This document shows, piece after piece, positions 17,219 through 24,472 of a stretch of DNA of 64,000 nt. The notes under the pieces were generated by a model. It did not search any database and had not been told where the DNA came from. It worked only from the letters and a program-made list of their open reading frames with translations. The DNA comes from Rhizobiales bacterium dw_265 (GTDB lineage: Bacteria > Pseudomonadota > Alphaproteobacteria > Micropepsales > Micropepsaceae): the NCBI GenBank assembly GCA_018449595.1, contig JAAVUU010000003.1, positions 310,001 to 374,000 of the forward strand, in the 5' to 3' direction. The position numbers and the translations under genes were made by a program. Position 1 is the first letter of the stretch, and each line of letters begins with the position of its first letter.

Positions 17219-17515
17219 CGCCTTTGCATGTCGTCTTCGCCGCGCGGACGCGGCGATGGTCGGTGTTGTTGCCGGGTTAACGGCCTTTCGCGGGCGGCCG
17301 ATCCTCAAGAAACTTGCATCGTTTGGGCATCAGGCCAGAGCGCGCGGGGGCGTCAAGCCCGCTCGCTTCCGCGCCCCAGGGGCTTGTGCAGCTCCGCGCC
17401 GCTATCGCGGGGCCGATGGCCGCCTTTGAGACCCCCGCCACCTGCGCCCCGGCTCTTTCACCCCACGATGCCGCGCATTGGGTGCGGCCTCGATCAACGC
17501 GAAAGGACTTCTCCC
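17219..17515. other. Intergenic region with hairpin
   Basis: 297 bp. A 7-bp perfect hairpin (17238-17244 with 17249-17255) shortly after the transglycosylase stop may be a weak terminator. The rest holds no gene I can support. It ends with the ribosome site GAAAGGA of the next small gene. Confidence 0.4.
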
Positions 17516-17710
17516 ATGAGCAACAAACCCTCCTTCATCGCCTATGCGGTGCGCCAGCGCGGCGAAAACGAAAAGGCCAACTGGACCGCCATCGGCGTGG
17601 CCTGGGCGCACAAGAAAGGCGGCGGCTTCAATGTCGAACTGGAAGCCACCCCGCTCGATGGTCGCATCGTCTTGATGCGGCCCACCGACGCCGAGGACGG
17701 CGACAGATAG
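17516..17710 (+). CDS. Small conserved ICE protein (64 aa)
   Basis: 64 residues from ATG 17516 with GAAAGGA 9 nt upstream. The sequence FIAYAVRQRGENEKANWTAI and a C-terminal GGGFNVELEATPLDGRIVLM pattern recur in small proteins next to transfer genes in rhizobial-type elements. The pattern resembles a short beta-rich fold similar to DUF736 proteins. Function unknown. It is followed by a strong terminator, so it is a single-gene unit or the end of one. Confidence 0.7.
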   Translation: MSNKPSFIAYAVRQRGENEKANWTAIGVAWAHKKGGGFNVELEATPLDGRIVLMRPTDAEDGDR

Positions 17711-17732
17711 CAGCCGACATCGCAATCCGGGA

Positions 17733-17778
17733 GCCGCGCCGCTCGCCCCACGGGGCGGGCGGTCGCGGCCTTTTCTTT
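17733..17778 (+). terminator. Hairpin terminator after the 64-aa gene
   Basis: A 17-bp interrupted stem: outer GCCGCG/CGCGGC (17733-17738, 17764-17769) and inner 11 bp (17739-17749, 17752-17762), followed by TTTTCTTT. The CTTTGTTGGGAAGGC tail is shared with 12342-12358, and a similar stem follows the methyltransferase gene. Confidence 0.8.
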
Positions 17779-17834
17779 GTTGGGAAGGCAAGGGGCTCCG
17801 CCCCTCACGCCGTCAAGCCGGGGGCCGTCGTGTC

Positions 17835-17979
17835 CCCGATTTTCTTTGAACGAGTCGGCACTGGACGCACCGCCTCCACAAAAATCAGGTGATCCCCCTC
17901 GCCAGCCCCCAGCTTGACCGCGCTACCCCCGGTCTCGCCGACGGGCAGGGGTTCAGCGCGGCTTTTGGGCGCTGAACCC
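17835..17979 (+). ncRNA. Structured leader RNA motif, copy 1 (upstream of DNA methyltransferase)
   Basis: This leader shares long stretches with 19717-19867: CCCCGATTTTCTTT, AACGAGTCGGC, CCGCCTCCA, and GGTCTCGCCGACGGGCA. Two stems can form. One pairs 17835-17843 with 17881-17889 (one mismatch). The other is an 11-bp stem, 17949-17959 with 17969-17979. The second ends 6 nt before the ribosome site GAGGA. A G-C pair here (17951/17977) replaces a T-A pair in copy 2, supporting a conserved RNA structure. The setting, 5' of DNA-acting genes in an ICE, resembles that reported for the radC RNA motif, but I cannot confirm membership. Confidence 0.6.
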
Positions 17980-17997
17980 TGCATCGAGGAATCTCCC

Positions 17998-18657
17998 ATG
18001 ACGACGATCACCACACCCCGCAACACGATATGCCATGACGATTGCACCAGTTTGATGCGCAGTTTCGATACCGCATCGGTGGATTTTATTTTGACCGACC
18101 CGCCTTATATCGTCCGCTATCGGGGGCGAGACGGGCGCAGCGTACACAATGACGACAATGGCCGATGGCTGTATCCGGCCTTTCACCAGATGTACCGCCT
18201 CCTCAAACCGGGCGGCTTCTGTGTCAGCTTTTACGGCTGGCACAGGGTCCACCTGTTTGCAGATGCGTGGCGTGCGGCAGGCTTCCGCATTGTCGGGCAC
18301 CTGGCATTTCGCAAGGACTATGCTTCTGGGTGCCGTTTTTTACGCTATCAGCATGAGACAGCGTATCTGCTGGCGAAGGGTGATCCCGTCCCGCCCGTTC
18401 AGCCCATTCCCGATATTATCGAGTTCGGCTACACCGGCAACAAGCTGCATCCGACCCAGAAACCCGTGCTGGCCTTGTCGCCGCTGATTGCTTGTTTTTC
18501 CAAGCCCGGCGACTTGGTTCTCGATCCCTTTTGCGGCTCCGGCTCGACCTTGGAGGCGGCGCACAGGCTGGGGCGGGATTGGCTGGGCATCGAGTTGAAC
18601 GCGGAGCATCACGCCACCGCAACCCAGCGGCTGCAATCGCTTCCGAAGGCCGCCTAG
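17998..18657 (+). CDS. Orphan DNA adenine/cytosine-N4 methyltransferase
   Basis: 219 residues from ATG 17998 (GAGGA 7 nt upstream). The catalytic motif IV, DPPY at residues 34-37, comes before the AdoMet-binding motif I (VLDPFCGSGSTLEA near residue 180), the order of the beta class. GNKLHPTQKPV lies between them. It methylates N6-adenine or N4-cytosine in DNA. No restriction endonuclease gene is near, so it is probably protective (anti-restriction during transfer) or epigenetic. A structured leader motif lies upstream and a terminator hairpin follows. Confidence 0.92.
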   Translation: MTTITTPRNTICHDDCTSLMRSFDTASVDFILTDPPYIVRYRGRDGRSVHNDDNGRWLYPAFHQMYRLLKPGGFCVSFYGWHRVHLFADAWRAAGFRIVGHLAFRKDYASGCRFLRYQHETAYLLAKGDPVPPVQPIPDIIEFGYTGNKLHPTQKPVLALSPLIACFSKPGDLVLDPFCGSGSTLEAAHRLGRDWLGIELNAEHHATATQRLQSLPKAA

Positions 18658-18683
18658 CGTCGTCATCACAATTCGCAGCCGCA

Positions 18684-18707
18684 CCGCTCGCCCCAAGGGG
18701 CGAGCGG
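18684..18707 (+). terminator. Terminator hairpin after the methyltransferase gene
   Basis: An 11-bp perfect stem (18684-18694 with 18697-18707) and a T-rich stretch 14 nt later. The stem sequence is nearly that of 17739-17762, so it is another copy of the ICE terminator type. It separates this gene from the convergent vapC. Confidence 0.7.
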
Positions 18708-18759
18708 TCGCGCTGCGCGCTTTCCTTTCTTGGGTCGATGGAGGACAGCTTTTCGGCTG

Positions 18760-19203
18760 CTATTCCGGCGGCAGACCCAAAAAGGGATCGAGCGCCGCGA
18801 CGCCCAGCGGGGCAAAATCTTTGAGATTGCGCGTCAGGACGGTGAGGCTGTTGCGCTGCGCCGTGGCGGCGATGATGATGTCGGCGAAGCCCGGCGATTG
18901 GCCCTGGCCGCGCGCCAGGTCGGATAGCTCGCCCGCGATCCGTGCGGTGGCCGTGTCGAAGGCCAGGATACGGTCGCCGTAAAGATGCAGGACGGCCTCC
19001 AGCCAAGCGGCGAGGTCTTCGCTCTTGCGGCTCGCGCCCTCGCGCCGGAGTTTGGCGATGCCGTCCTCGATTTCCGCGACGGTCACCGCCGAGAGAAACA
19101 GATTCTCAGATTGCGCGTCCATCCAGGCGACGAGTCCGGCCGGCGCGGGCCGCGCCGGCGCCGCCGACGAGATCACATTCGTGTCGATCAAATAGCCCGT
19201 CAT
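18760..19203 (-). CDS. PIN-domain toxin (VapC/FitB type)
   Basis: 147 residues spanning a complete PIN domain: Asp7 in YLIDTNV, Glu44 in TVAEIEDGI, and the later acidic site FADIIIAATA. VapC/FitB proteins are RNases, often cutting tRNA or rRNA, held inactive by a partner. Its ATG directly follows the TGA of the antitoxin gene, so the two are coupled. A toxin-antitoxin module inside the ICE probably stabilises it. Confidence 0.92.
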   Translation of the reverse strand: MTGYLIDTNVISSAAPARPAPAGLVAWMDAQSENLFLSAVTVAEIEDGIAKLRREGASRKSEDLAAWLEAVLHLYGDRILAFDTATARIAGELSDLARGQGQSPGFADIIIAATAQRNSLTVLTRNLKDFAPLGVAALDPFLGLPPE

Positions 19204-19446
19204 TCAGAGGTCGGTGGCGCGTGGGGGTTTGCTGTTACGGGCCGGTAGATCGTCGGGCGATAGCGGCGCGGCCGTCAGAAAGCGACCGAAGGAGGGGACA
19301 TGCGACAGCCGCTCCCATTCCTCAAAGCCCAGGATCACCGCTTCCCGCTTGCCGTGCCGGGTGATGATTGCAGGCTTGCCATGAACCGCATCGTCCACCA
19401 CCGCAGATAGGCTCGCTTTGGCGTCCCGAAGCTGAATTTCCCGCAT
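19204..19446 (-). CDS. Phd/YefM-type antitoxin
   Basis: 80 residues. The N-terminus MREIQLRDAKASLSAVVDDA followed by HGKREAVILGFEEWERLS is the Phd/YefM DNA-binding fold. The C-terminal ~30 residues, Pro-rich, should wrap the toxin. It is upstream of, and coupled to, the PIN toxin, the usual antitoxin-first order. It probably represses the operon through the palindrome at 19469-19483. Confidence 0.9.
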   Translation of the reverse strand: MREIQLRDAKASLSAVVDDAVHGKPAIITRHGKREAVILGFEEWERLSHVPSFGRFLTAAPLSPDDLPARNSKPPRATDL

Positions 19447-19468
19447 GAAACTGGTCCTCGCAGAGCCG

Positions 19469-19483
19469 TGACTACTGTAGTCA
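19469..19483 (-). promoter_or_regulatory. Promoter/operator of the toxin-antitoxin operon
   Basis: A perfect palindrome, TGACTAC-T-GTAGTCA, 23 bp before the antitoxin ATG. It overlaps the likely minus-strand promoter (TTGCCA, 17 nt, TATATG). This is the expected place for autorepression by the antitoxin. Confidence 0.65.
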
Positions 19484-19561
19484 TATAATCCGATTGCCCA
19501 GGGCTGGCAAGTCCAGCCGTCCGTCCGTCAGGCATGGGCCACCCCGCGCGCAGCGCGGCCG

Positions 19562-19672
19562 GGCTGTCGTGAACGAAGCCCCGCTCTGGATGCGCGGATC
19601 TCCGCCTGGCGGCTTCCATCCCTGGTGGAAGAGATGATGCGCTCCGCACTTTGTTATTTGAAGGAAGGCTTG
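19562..19672. repeat. Non-coding repeat module B (partner of 12219-12358)
   Basis: Shares GGCTGTCGtGaACGaAGCCC, GATCTCCGCC, TTCCATCCCTGG and the CTTTGTT...GAAGGAAGGC tail with 12219-12358. It sits in the 442-bp gene-free stretch 19,447-19,888, directly ahead of leader motif copy 2. Confidence 0.5.
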
Positions 19673-19716
19673 GGGGCGCTGCCCCCCGGCGCGGTCAAGG
19701 GGGGCGCGGCGGTCTC

Positions 19717-19867
19717 CCCGATTTTCTTTTAACGAGTCGGCGCTGGGCGCGCCGCCTCCAGAAAATCGGGTGATACCCCTCCGCCGCTGACCCCGTTGAC
19801 CTTTGCACCCCCCGGTCTCGCCGACGGGCAAGGTTTCAGCGCGGGCGCTGTGCTTGCGCTGAAACCT
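19717..19867 (+). ncRNA. Structured leader RNA motif, copy 2 (upstream of DUF932 gene)
   Basis: A perfect 10-bp stem (19717-19726 with 19761-19770) is followed by the conserved GGTCTCGCCGACGGGCA and a perfect 12-bp stem (19831-19842 with 19856-19867, 13-nt loop). The ribosome site AAAGGAG follows within 10 nt. Sequence and both helices match copy 1, with one compensatory pair change. This indicates a cis-acting RNA element rather than a chance repeat. Confidence 0.65.
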
Positions 19868-19888
19868 AACCCTTAAAGGAGACTTGTT

Positions 19889-21073
19889 ATGGACATTCAG
19901 AACCAGCAGAGCGTGAACGGTGCCTATCGCGTGGACATTACCAAGGGCCAGCGCATCGGGCGCGTTTCGTCCGAATGGTGGACACGGCCCGACGATGAAA
20001 AGTATCTCAGCCTTTCGGACCTTTATGCGGACGTGAAAGCCCGCGCCGACCGCGCCACCACCCGCACCGTGGAAAGCCGGGAAATCAGAGTCGAAGCCAC
20101 CCGCGACGATGCCGAGCGGCTGGAATTGATCGTGCCGGGACGCGAGCAGCCCGTTTCCGCGACCCATTGGAGTTTCGGGCAATTGTGCAGTCTGGTGGGC
20201 GCACCTTCCACTTACATGCGCCAGCTTCCCGCACCCTTGGCCGGGATCAACCTGCAATATGGTCTTTCCAATCATCGCGCCGAACTGGTCAAGACGCTGG
20301 AAGCCGAGGACGGCAATGTGGAATTGCGCGCCGTCACCGGCCCCGATTACGGCCGCATCTGGGACCATGAACTTGTCGCCGCCGTGCAGAAGATCGCCGG
20401 CAACGGCAACGGGGACACCCGCTGGAAGGTGCCGGGCGTCCTGAATTGGGCGGACATGACCTACAATCCGTTCGTGGACGTGAGCAAGGAAACCACCACC
20501 TTGTACGCCAGCGACCGGGACGTATTCCTGTTCCTGGTGGACGACACCAATCCCATCGAGGCGGGTTGCCTCGCGGATGGATCGCCGGACCTTTATTTCC
20601 GGGGCTTCTATGCTTGGAACAGCGAAGTGGGCAGCAAGACGCTTGGCATCGCGTCGTTCTATCTTCGCGCCGTGTGCCAGAACCGCAACCTTTGGGGCAC
20701 GGAGAATTTCGAGCAGATCACTATCCGGCACTCGAAATTCGCCGGGAACCGCTTCGCCCAGGAAGCCGCACCGGCCCTGACCAGCTTCGCCAATTCCAGC
20801 CCCAAGGCGTTCCTGGCGGGTATCCAATCGGCGCGGGAACTGATCGTCGCCCGCACCGACGAGGACCGGGACAGCTTCCTGCGCAAGCGGGGTTTCTCGA
20901 AAGGCGAGACGGCCAAGATCGTGGAAACCGTCTTGAACGAGGAAGGCAGGAAGCCGGAAAGCATTTTCGACTTCGTGCAGGGCATCACCGCCCTGGCCCG
21001 CAACAAGGCCCATCAGGACGCCCGGCTTGAACTGGAAGGCAGGGCCAAGAAGCTGATGGAAGCCGCCATCTGA
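19889..21073 (+). CDS. DUF932 (phage/plasmid-like) protein
   Basis: 394 residues, with the DUF932 pattern along most of the length: WSFGQLCSLVGAPSTYMRQLP, ELRAVTGPDYGRIWDHELV, TLYASDRDVFLFLVDDTNPI, YLRAVCQNRNLWG. The family is common on plasmids, phages and ICEs. Its function is not established. It has its own structured leader and an attenuator-like hairpin after it, then two small genes. A 647-codon antisense frame over it is a composition shadow. Confidence 0.88.
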   Translation: MDIQNQQSVNGAYRVDITKGQRIGRVSSEWWTRPDDEKYLSLSDLYADVKARADRATTRTVESREIRVEATRDDAERLELIVPGREQPVSATHWSFGQLCSLVGAPSTYMRQLPAPLAGINLQYGLSNHRAELVKTLEAEDGNVELRAVTGPDYGRIWDHELVAAVQKIAGNGNGDTRWKVPGVLNWADMTYNPFVDVSKETTTLYASDRDVFLFLVDDTNPIEAGCLADGSPDLYFRGFYAWNSEVGSKTLGIASFYLRAVCQNRNLWGTENFEQITIRHSKFAGNRFAQEAAPALTSFANSSPKAFLAGIQSARELIVARTDEDRDSFLRKRGFSKGETAKIVETVLNEEGRKPESIFDFVQGITALARNKAHQDARLELEGRAKKLMEAAI

Positions 21074-21085
21074 CGCCACCGGAGA

Positions 21086-21118
21086 GCCGCGCAGCCCGTC
21101 ATGGGTTGCGCGGCTTTT
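21086..21118 (+). terminator. Hairpin between DUF932 and the 107-aa gene
   Basis: An 8-bp stem (21086-21093 with 21107-21114) extended by an inner CCC/GGG, followed by TTTT. It may be a partial terminator that lowers expression of the next gene, whose ribosome site begins 9 nt later. Confidence 0.6.
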
Positions 21119-21139
21119 CCCCTTATCAGGAGCAAAACG

Positions 21140-21463
21140 ATGACGAACGACGATCAACGGAAAGAAGCATTTCGCCTTATCCGCGAAGCCGAAGAAGCGG
21201 GCGACCGCATGAAGACCGCACCGCTCTACATTCACGGCGGTTATGACGAGGAAGGCGACCCAATCCCCGAAGAAAATATCGGCCCTTGGGACGCCTTTGA
21301 AGAGGCAATCCGGCGGGTGGAGGAAAACGAAACGGCTGTGCGCATCCTCATGGCGCAGGGCCGCACCGAAATCCACTCCCGCCGTTTGTTGAAAGTGTTG
21401 GAAGGGCTGAGAGCGCCGTTCCATCCTGAAACCGATCCCGCTTGCGGTCCCGACACCGATTGA
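21140..21463 (+). CDS. Conserved hypothetical ICE protein (107 aa)
   Basis: 107 residues from ATG 21140 with CAGGAG 7 nt upstream. It is acidic and helix-rich (EAFRLIREAEEAGDRMKTAP, DAFEEAIRRVEENETAVRIL), with no known domain or membrane segment. It follows the DUF932 gene and ends just before a strong terminator. I cannot assign a function. Confidence 0.6.
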   Translation: MTNDDQRKEAFRLIREAEEAGDRMKTAPLYIHGGYDEEGDPIPEENIGPWDAFEEAIRRVEENETAVRILMAQGRTEIHSRRLLKVLEGLRAPFHPETDPACGPDTD

Positions 21464-21475
21464 GGTGCAACTTTC

Positions 21476-21498
21476 GGGGGCTTCGGCCCCCTTTTTTT
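21476..21498 (+). terminator. Rho-independent terminator
   Basis: GGGGGC-TTCG-GCCCCC (21476-21491) followed by seven T. It is a canonical UUCG tetraloop terminator closing the DUF932 operon. Confidence 0.93.
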
Positions 21499-21622
21499 CG
21501 ACTGGCCGCGCCGCGCTCGCGTCATCGTCCCATCGCTGTGGATGGGCCGGTGCAGGGGCTGCTCAGGCGGTCCCATTGTCCGGGACAGATCGGGCCGCCT
21601 CAAGGGACGATGGGGCCCCACC

Positions 21623-21685
21623 ATTTTTTTCGGCGCACAGGCCCTGGCGCTTGCGCGTTCACCACCGCGCCGCGCCGAAAAAAAT
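21623..21685. repeat. 14-bp perfect inverted repeat, possible bidirectional terminator or oriT part
   Basis: 21623-21636 pairs perfectly with 21672-21685 (ATTTTTTTCGGCGC and its complement) around a 35-nt GC-rich loop. T-runs on both strands would also let it terminate both ways. The surrounding 331-bp gap (21,464-21,794) has no gene. It also has a TGGGGCCCCA palindrome at 21611-21620. Confidence 0.6.
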
Positions 21686-21794
21686 CGTGACCCCCATCGC
21701 CGCTAAAGCGGTTCGCGGGCAAGCCCGCGATCCCTTGACCCGACCCGATCCGCCCCAGGAACCACCGCCGTCCTTTCACAAACAGGAGACGGCG

Positions 21795-21953
21795 ATGACG
21801 ATATACGATCATATTCAACAGTTGCGGGCAGAGCTTTCGGCAAGCTGCGATGCGAAGGAAATCCAGCGGATCGAAGCGCAGTTGAAGGCTGCTTTGATCG
21901 AACAAGCGTTGCTCGAAAAGGCGTTCGACGCTTGGTTTCCAGACCTCGAATGA
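21795..21953 (+). CDS. Small coiled-coil-like protein (52 aa)
   Basis: 52 residues from ATG 21795 with AGGAG 6 nt upstream. It is almost wholly helical with a heptad-like pattern (LRAELSASCDAKEIQRIEAQ, LKAALIEQALLEKAF). No family is recognised. Its position just ahead of the relaxase could fit an accessory factor for relaxosome assembly, but that is a guess. Confidence 0.5.
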   Translation: MTIYDHIQQLRAELSASCDAKEIQRIEAQLKAALIEQALLEKAFDAWFPDLE

Positions 21954-22283
21954 GGCCGGAAATCGTGTCGGGAGCGGCGCTTTTCGGGCGTCGCTCCCGG
22001 CGATTTCAGCGGATCGGACGGCGTGGCGGCGCGGGTGCTATCGCGGACCTCGGCAGCGTGGCCGGGGAGACGAGGCGTGCGGAGGCTGAAAAAATTTTCG
22101 CGCGTGGGATTAGGACAAGATAAAGCCCGCGCCCACGGGGCGCGGGAAGTGCTTTGTCTGCACATCGGAAATTCGTGGGCGGTGCCCGTATCGGCGTGGG
22201 CGCACGCGCGAACGTAAATCGTGATGCCATTGCATTGGCGGTGAAGTACGATCGTTGATGCGGGGGCCGATGGACGTAAGGAC
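21954..22283. other. Gene-free region before the relaxase; candidate oriT or promoter
   Basis: 330 bp. It contains a 9-bp hairpin (22126-22134 with 22138-22146) and an imperfect palindrome GCCATTGCATTGGC near 22229. Antisense frames here lack any domain. The stretch just upstream of a MOBP relaxase is a usual place for oriT, but no nick-site consensus could be assigned. Confidence 0.3.
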
Positions 22284-24266
22284 ATGGCACGCGAAAACGA
22301 ATTTGAACCCGACCTCGGCAGGATTGGCGCGCGCCAACCAAAGCCGCCCCGCTCCTTCAAGCGGGCGGTGACGAAGGCGACGGCGCGGGCGGGCGGCTTT
22401 GCCAAGCCGGGCGGTGGCAAGCGCAGCAGCTTCACCGGCGCCCGCATCGGCCGCGGCTCCGGCGCCGGCCGTGTTCTGGCATCACGCGGACCCCAGGCCG
22501 GGCTTCGGTCCCGCCGCGTGATCGTCAAGGCGCATCTGGTCCAGCTCAAGGGCAGCACCGGCGCGGTCATGGCGCATCTGCGTTACCTGCAACGGGACGG
22601 CGTGACGCGCCAGGGCGAACCCGGCGAACTTTATGACGCCGAGCAGGACCGTGCGAATGGGAAAGAATTTCTGGAACGCAGCGATGGCGACCGCCACCAG
22701 TTCCGCTTCGTGTTCTCGCCTGACGATGGCGCCGAATATGACGACCTCAAGGATCTGACACGGCGGTTCATGGAGCGGGTGGAGAGCGATCTGGGAACCA
22801 AGCTCGATTGGGTCGCGGTGGATCATTACAACACCGGCCATCCCCACAGCCATATCATCGTCCGGGGCAAGGACGACACCGGCAAAGACCTCATCATCGC
22901 CCGCGAATATATCTCGCACGGGATGCGGGAACGGGCGCAGGAGATCGTCACCCTCGACCTGGGGCCGCGCGATGCGGTTCAGATCGATCGCAGTCTCAAG
23001 TCCGAGATGGAGCAGGAGCGGTTCACCAGCCTGGACCGCCGGTTGCGGCAGGAGGTGGGCGAGGACGGCATCCTGCGATCCGGCACCGATCCGGGGGACG
23101 GCCTGCGCCAGACGCTACGGGCCGGGCGCTTGCAGAAACTTCAGCGGCTGGGTCTGGCCGACGAGATAGCCCCAGGACAATGGCGGCTGGCCGACGACAT
23201 GGAGCCGGTGCTGCGGCGCATGGGCGAGCGCGGCGACATCCTCAAGGCCCTCCATTACGAAATCCAGCGCCAGGGGATTCCGCGCGGGGCCGCCGATTAC
23301 GCGATTTATGACGCGACCGACCCGAACGCCAAGCCCATCATCGGCAAGCTGCTGGTGCGCGGTCTGTCCGACGAGTTGAAGGACCGCCATTATCTGATCG
23401 TGGACGGGGTGGACGGGCGCAGCCATTACGTTGACATCGGGCGCGGCAATGGGACGGCGCCGATCCCAGATGGCAGCATCATCGCCATCACGCCAAAGCG
23501 CCTGGAGGCGCGCGCGGTGGATCATACCGTCGCCGAGATCGCGTCGGCGCATGGCGGGCGGTATAGCGCCGATATTCACATGCAGCACGACAAGACCGTG
23601 CGCCGTGAGTTTGCCGAAACCCATGTCCGGCGGCTGGAGGCTATGCGCAAGCTGTCCCAGCTTGCCGAACGGGAGCCTGACGGGACATGGATCATTGCGC
23701 CGGATCATGTGGCGCGGGCGGTATCTTTTGAGCGGCAGCAGGCGCGCAACTACCCGGTCAGGGTCGAAACGCTGTCGGTCTTGCCGATAGACCGCCAGAT
23801 CGGGACCGAGGGAGCAACCTGGCTGGACCGGGAATTGATGGCGCGGCAGCCCACGCCGATCCGCGATGCCGGATTCGGCCGGGAGGCCCGCGAGGCGCTG
23901 GTGCGCCGCCAGCAATGGCTGGTGGAGCAGGATTTGGCCCGCCAGGATCAGGACCAGATCGTCTATCGCGCCAATATGCTGTCGGTGCTGCGGCGGCGGG
24001 AATTGGCCCGCGCCGCCGGGCAGCTATCGGCGGAACTGGGGCTTGCGTATCGGGAAGCCAAGTCCGGCGACCGGATCGAGGGTGTCTATGCCCGCAAGCT
24101 CGACCTGGCGAGCGGCAGTTTCGCTGTTATTGAGAAATCCCGCCAATTTACACTGGTGCCGTGGCGTCCGGTGCTGGAGCGCAGCATGGGCAAAACCGTG
24201 GCGGGTATTGCGCGGGGCGACGCGATCTCTTGGACCATCGGCCGGCAGCGCGGGCCGTCAATTTGA
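22284..24266 (+). CDS. VirD2-like relaxase (MOBP, DUF3363)
   Basis: 660 residues. The relaxase core is residues ~75-200, with a candidate catalytic Tyr101 in LRYLQRDG and the metal-binding motif HPHSH (186-190) in NTGHPHSHIIVRG. The remainder is the DUF3363 region typical of ICE relaxases. The first 70 residues are basic and probably unstructured. The enzyme nicks oriT, stays bound to the 5' end and leads the strand into the T4SS through TraG. It is followed after 206 bp by traG. Confidence 0.93.
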   Translation: MARENEFEPDLGRIGARQPKPPRSFKRAVTKATARAGGFAKPGGGKRSSFTGARIGRGSGAGRVLASRGPQAGLRSRRVIVKAHLVQLKGSTGAVMAHLRYLQRDGVTRQGEPGELYDAEQDRANGKEFLERSDGDRHQFRFVFSPDDGAEYDDLKDLTRRFMERVESDLGTKLDWVAVDHYNTGHPHSHIIVRGKDDTGKDLIIAREYISHGMRERAQEIVTLDLGPRDAVQIDRSLKSEMEQERFTSLDRRLRQEVGEDGILRSGTDPGDGLRQTLRAGRLQKLQRLGLADEIAPGQWRLADDMEPVLRRMGERGDILKALHYEIQRQGIPRGAADYAIYDATDPNAKPIIGKLLVRGLSDELKDRHYLIVDGVDGRSHYVDIGRGNGTAPIPDGSIIAITPKRLEARAVDHTVAEIASAHGGRYSADIHMQHDKTVRREFAETHVRRLEAMRKLSQLAEREPDGTWIIAPDHVARAVSFERQQARNYPVRVETLSVLPIDRQIGTEGATWLDRELMARQPTPIRDAGFGREAREALVRRQQWLVEQDLARQDQDQIVYRANMLSVLRRRELARAAGQLSAELGLAYREAKSGDRIEGVYARKLDLASGSFAVIEKSRQFTLVPWRPVLERSMGKTVAGIARGDAISWTIGRQRGPSI

Positions 24267-24472
24267 CAGCGTGATGCACTGACCGCCGAAGCATTGTTCG
24301 TCATGGGCGCTGGAGCATCGCAGTAACTCTTCGCTAACTTATTTGGCGAGCCTTTGCGCGCAGCGAAGTAAAGAACAGCAAAGAAGATCAAAGAATCTAC
24401 CGCGAATAGCGGGTTCTCAATTCCGCATGTGCGGCGGAAGGTGATTCGTGTTGAGACAACTCGGATCGTTCC

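Noticed and set aside
19481-21424. 647-codon minus-strand frame
   Set aside because: Antisense shadow of the DUF932 gene in GC-rich DNA; no protein-like motifs.
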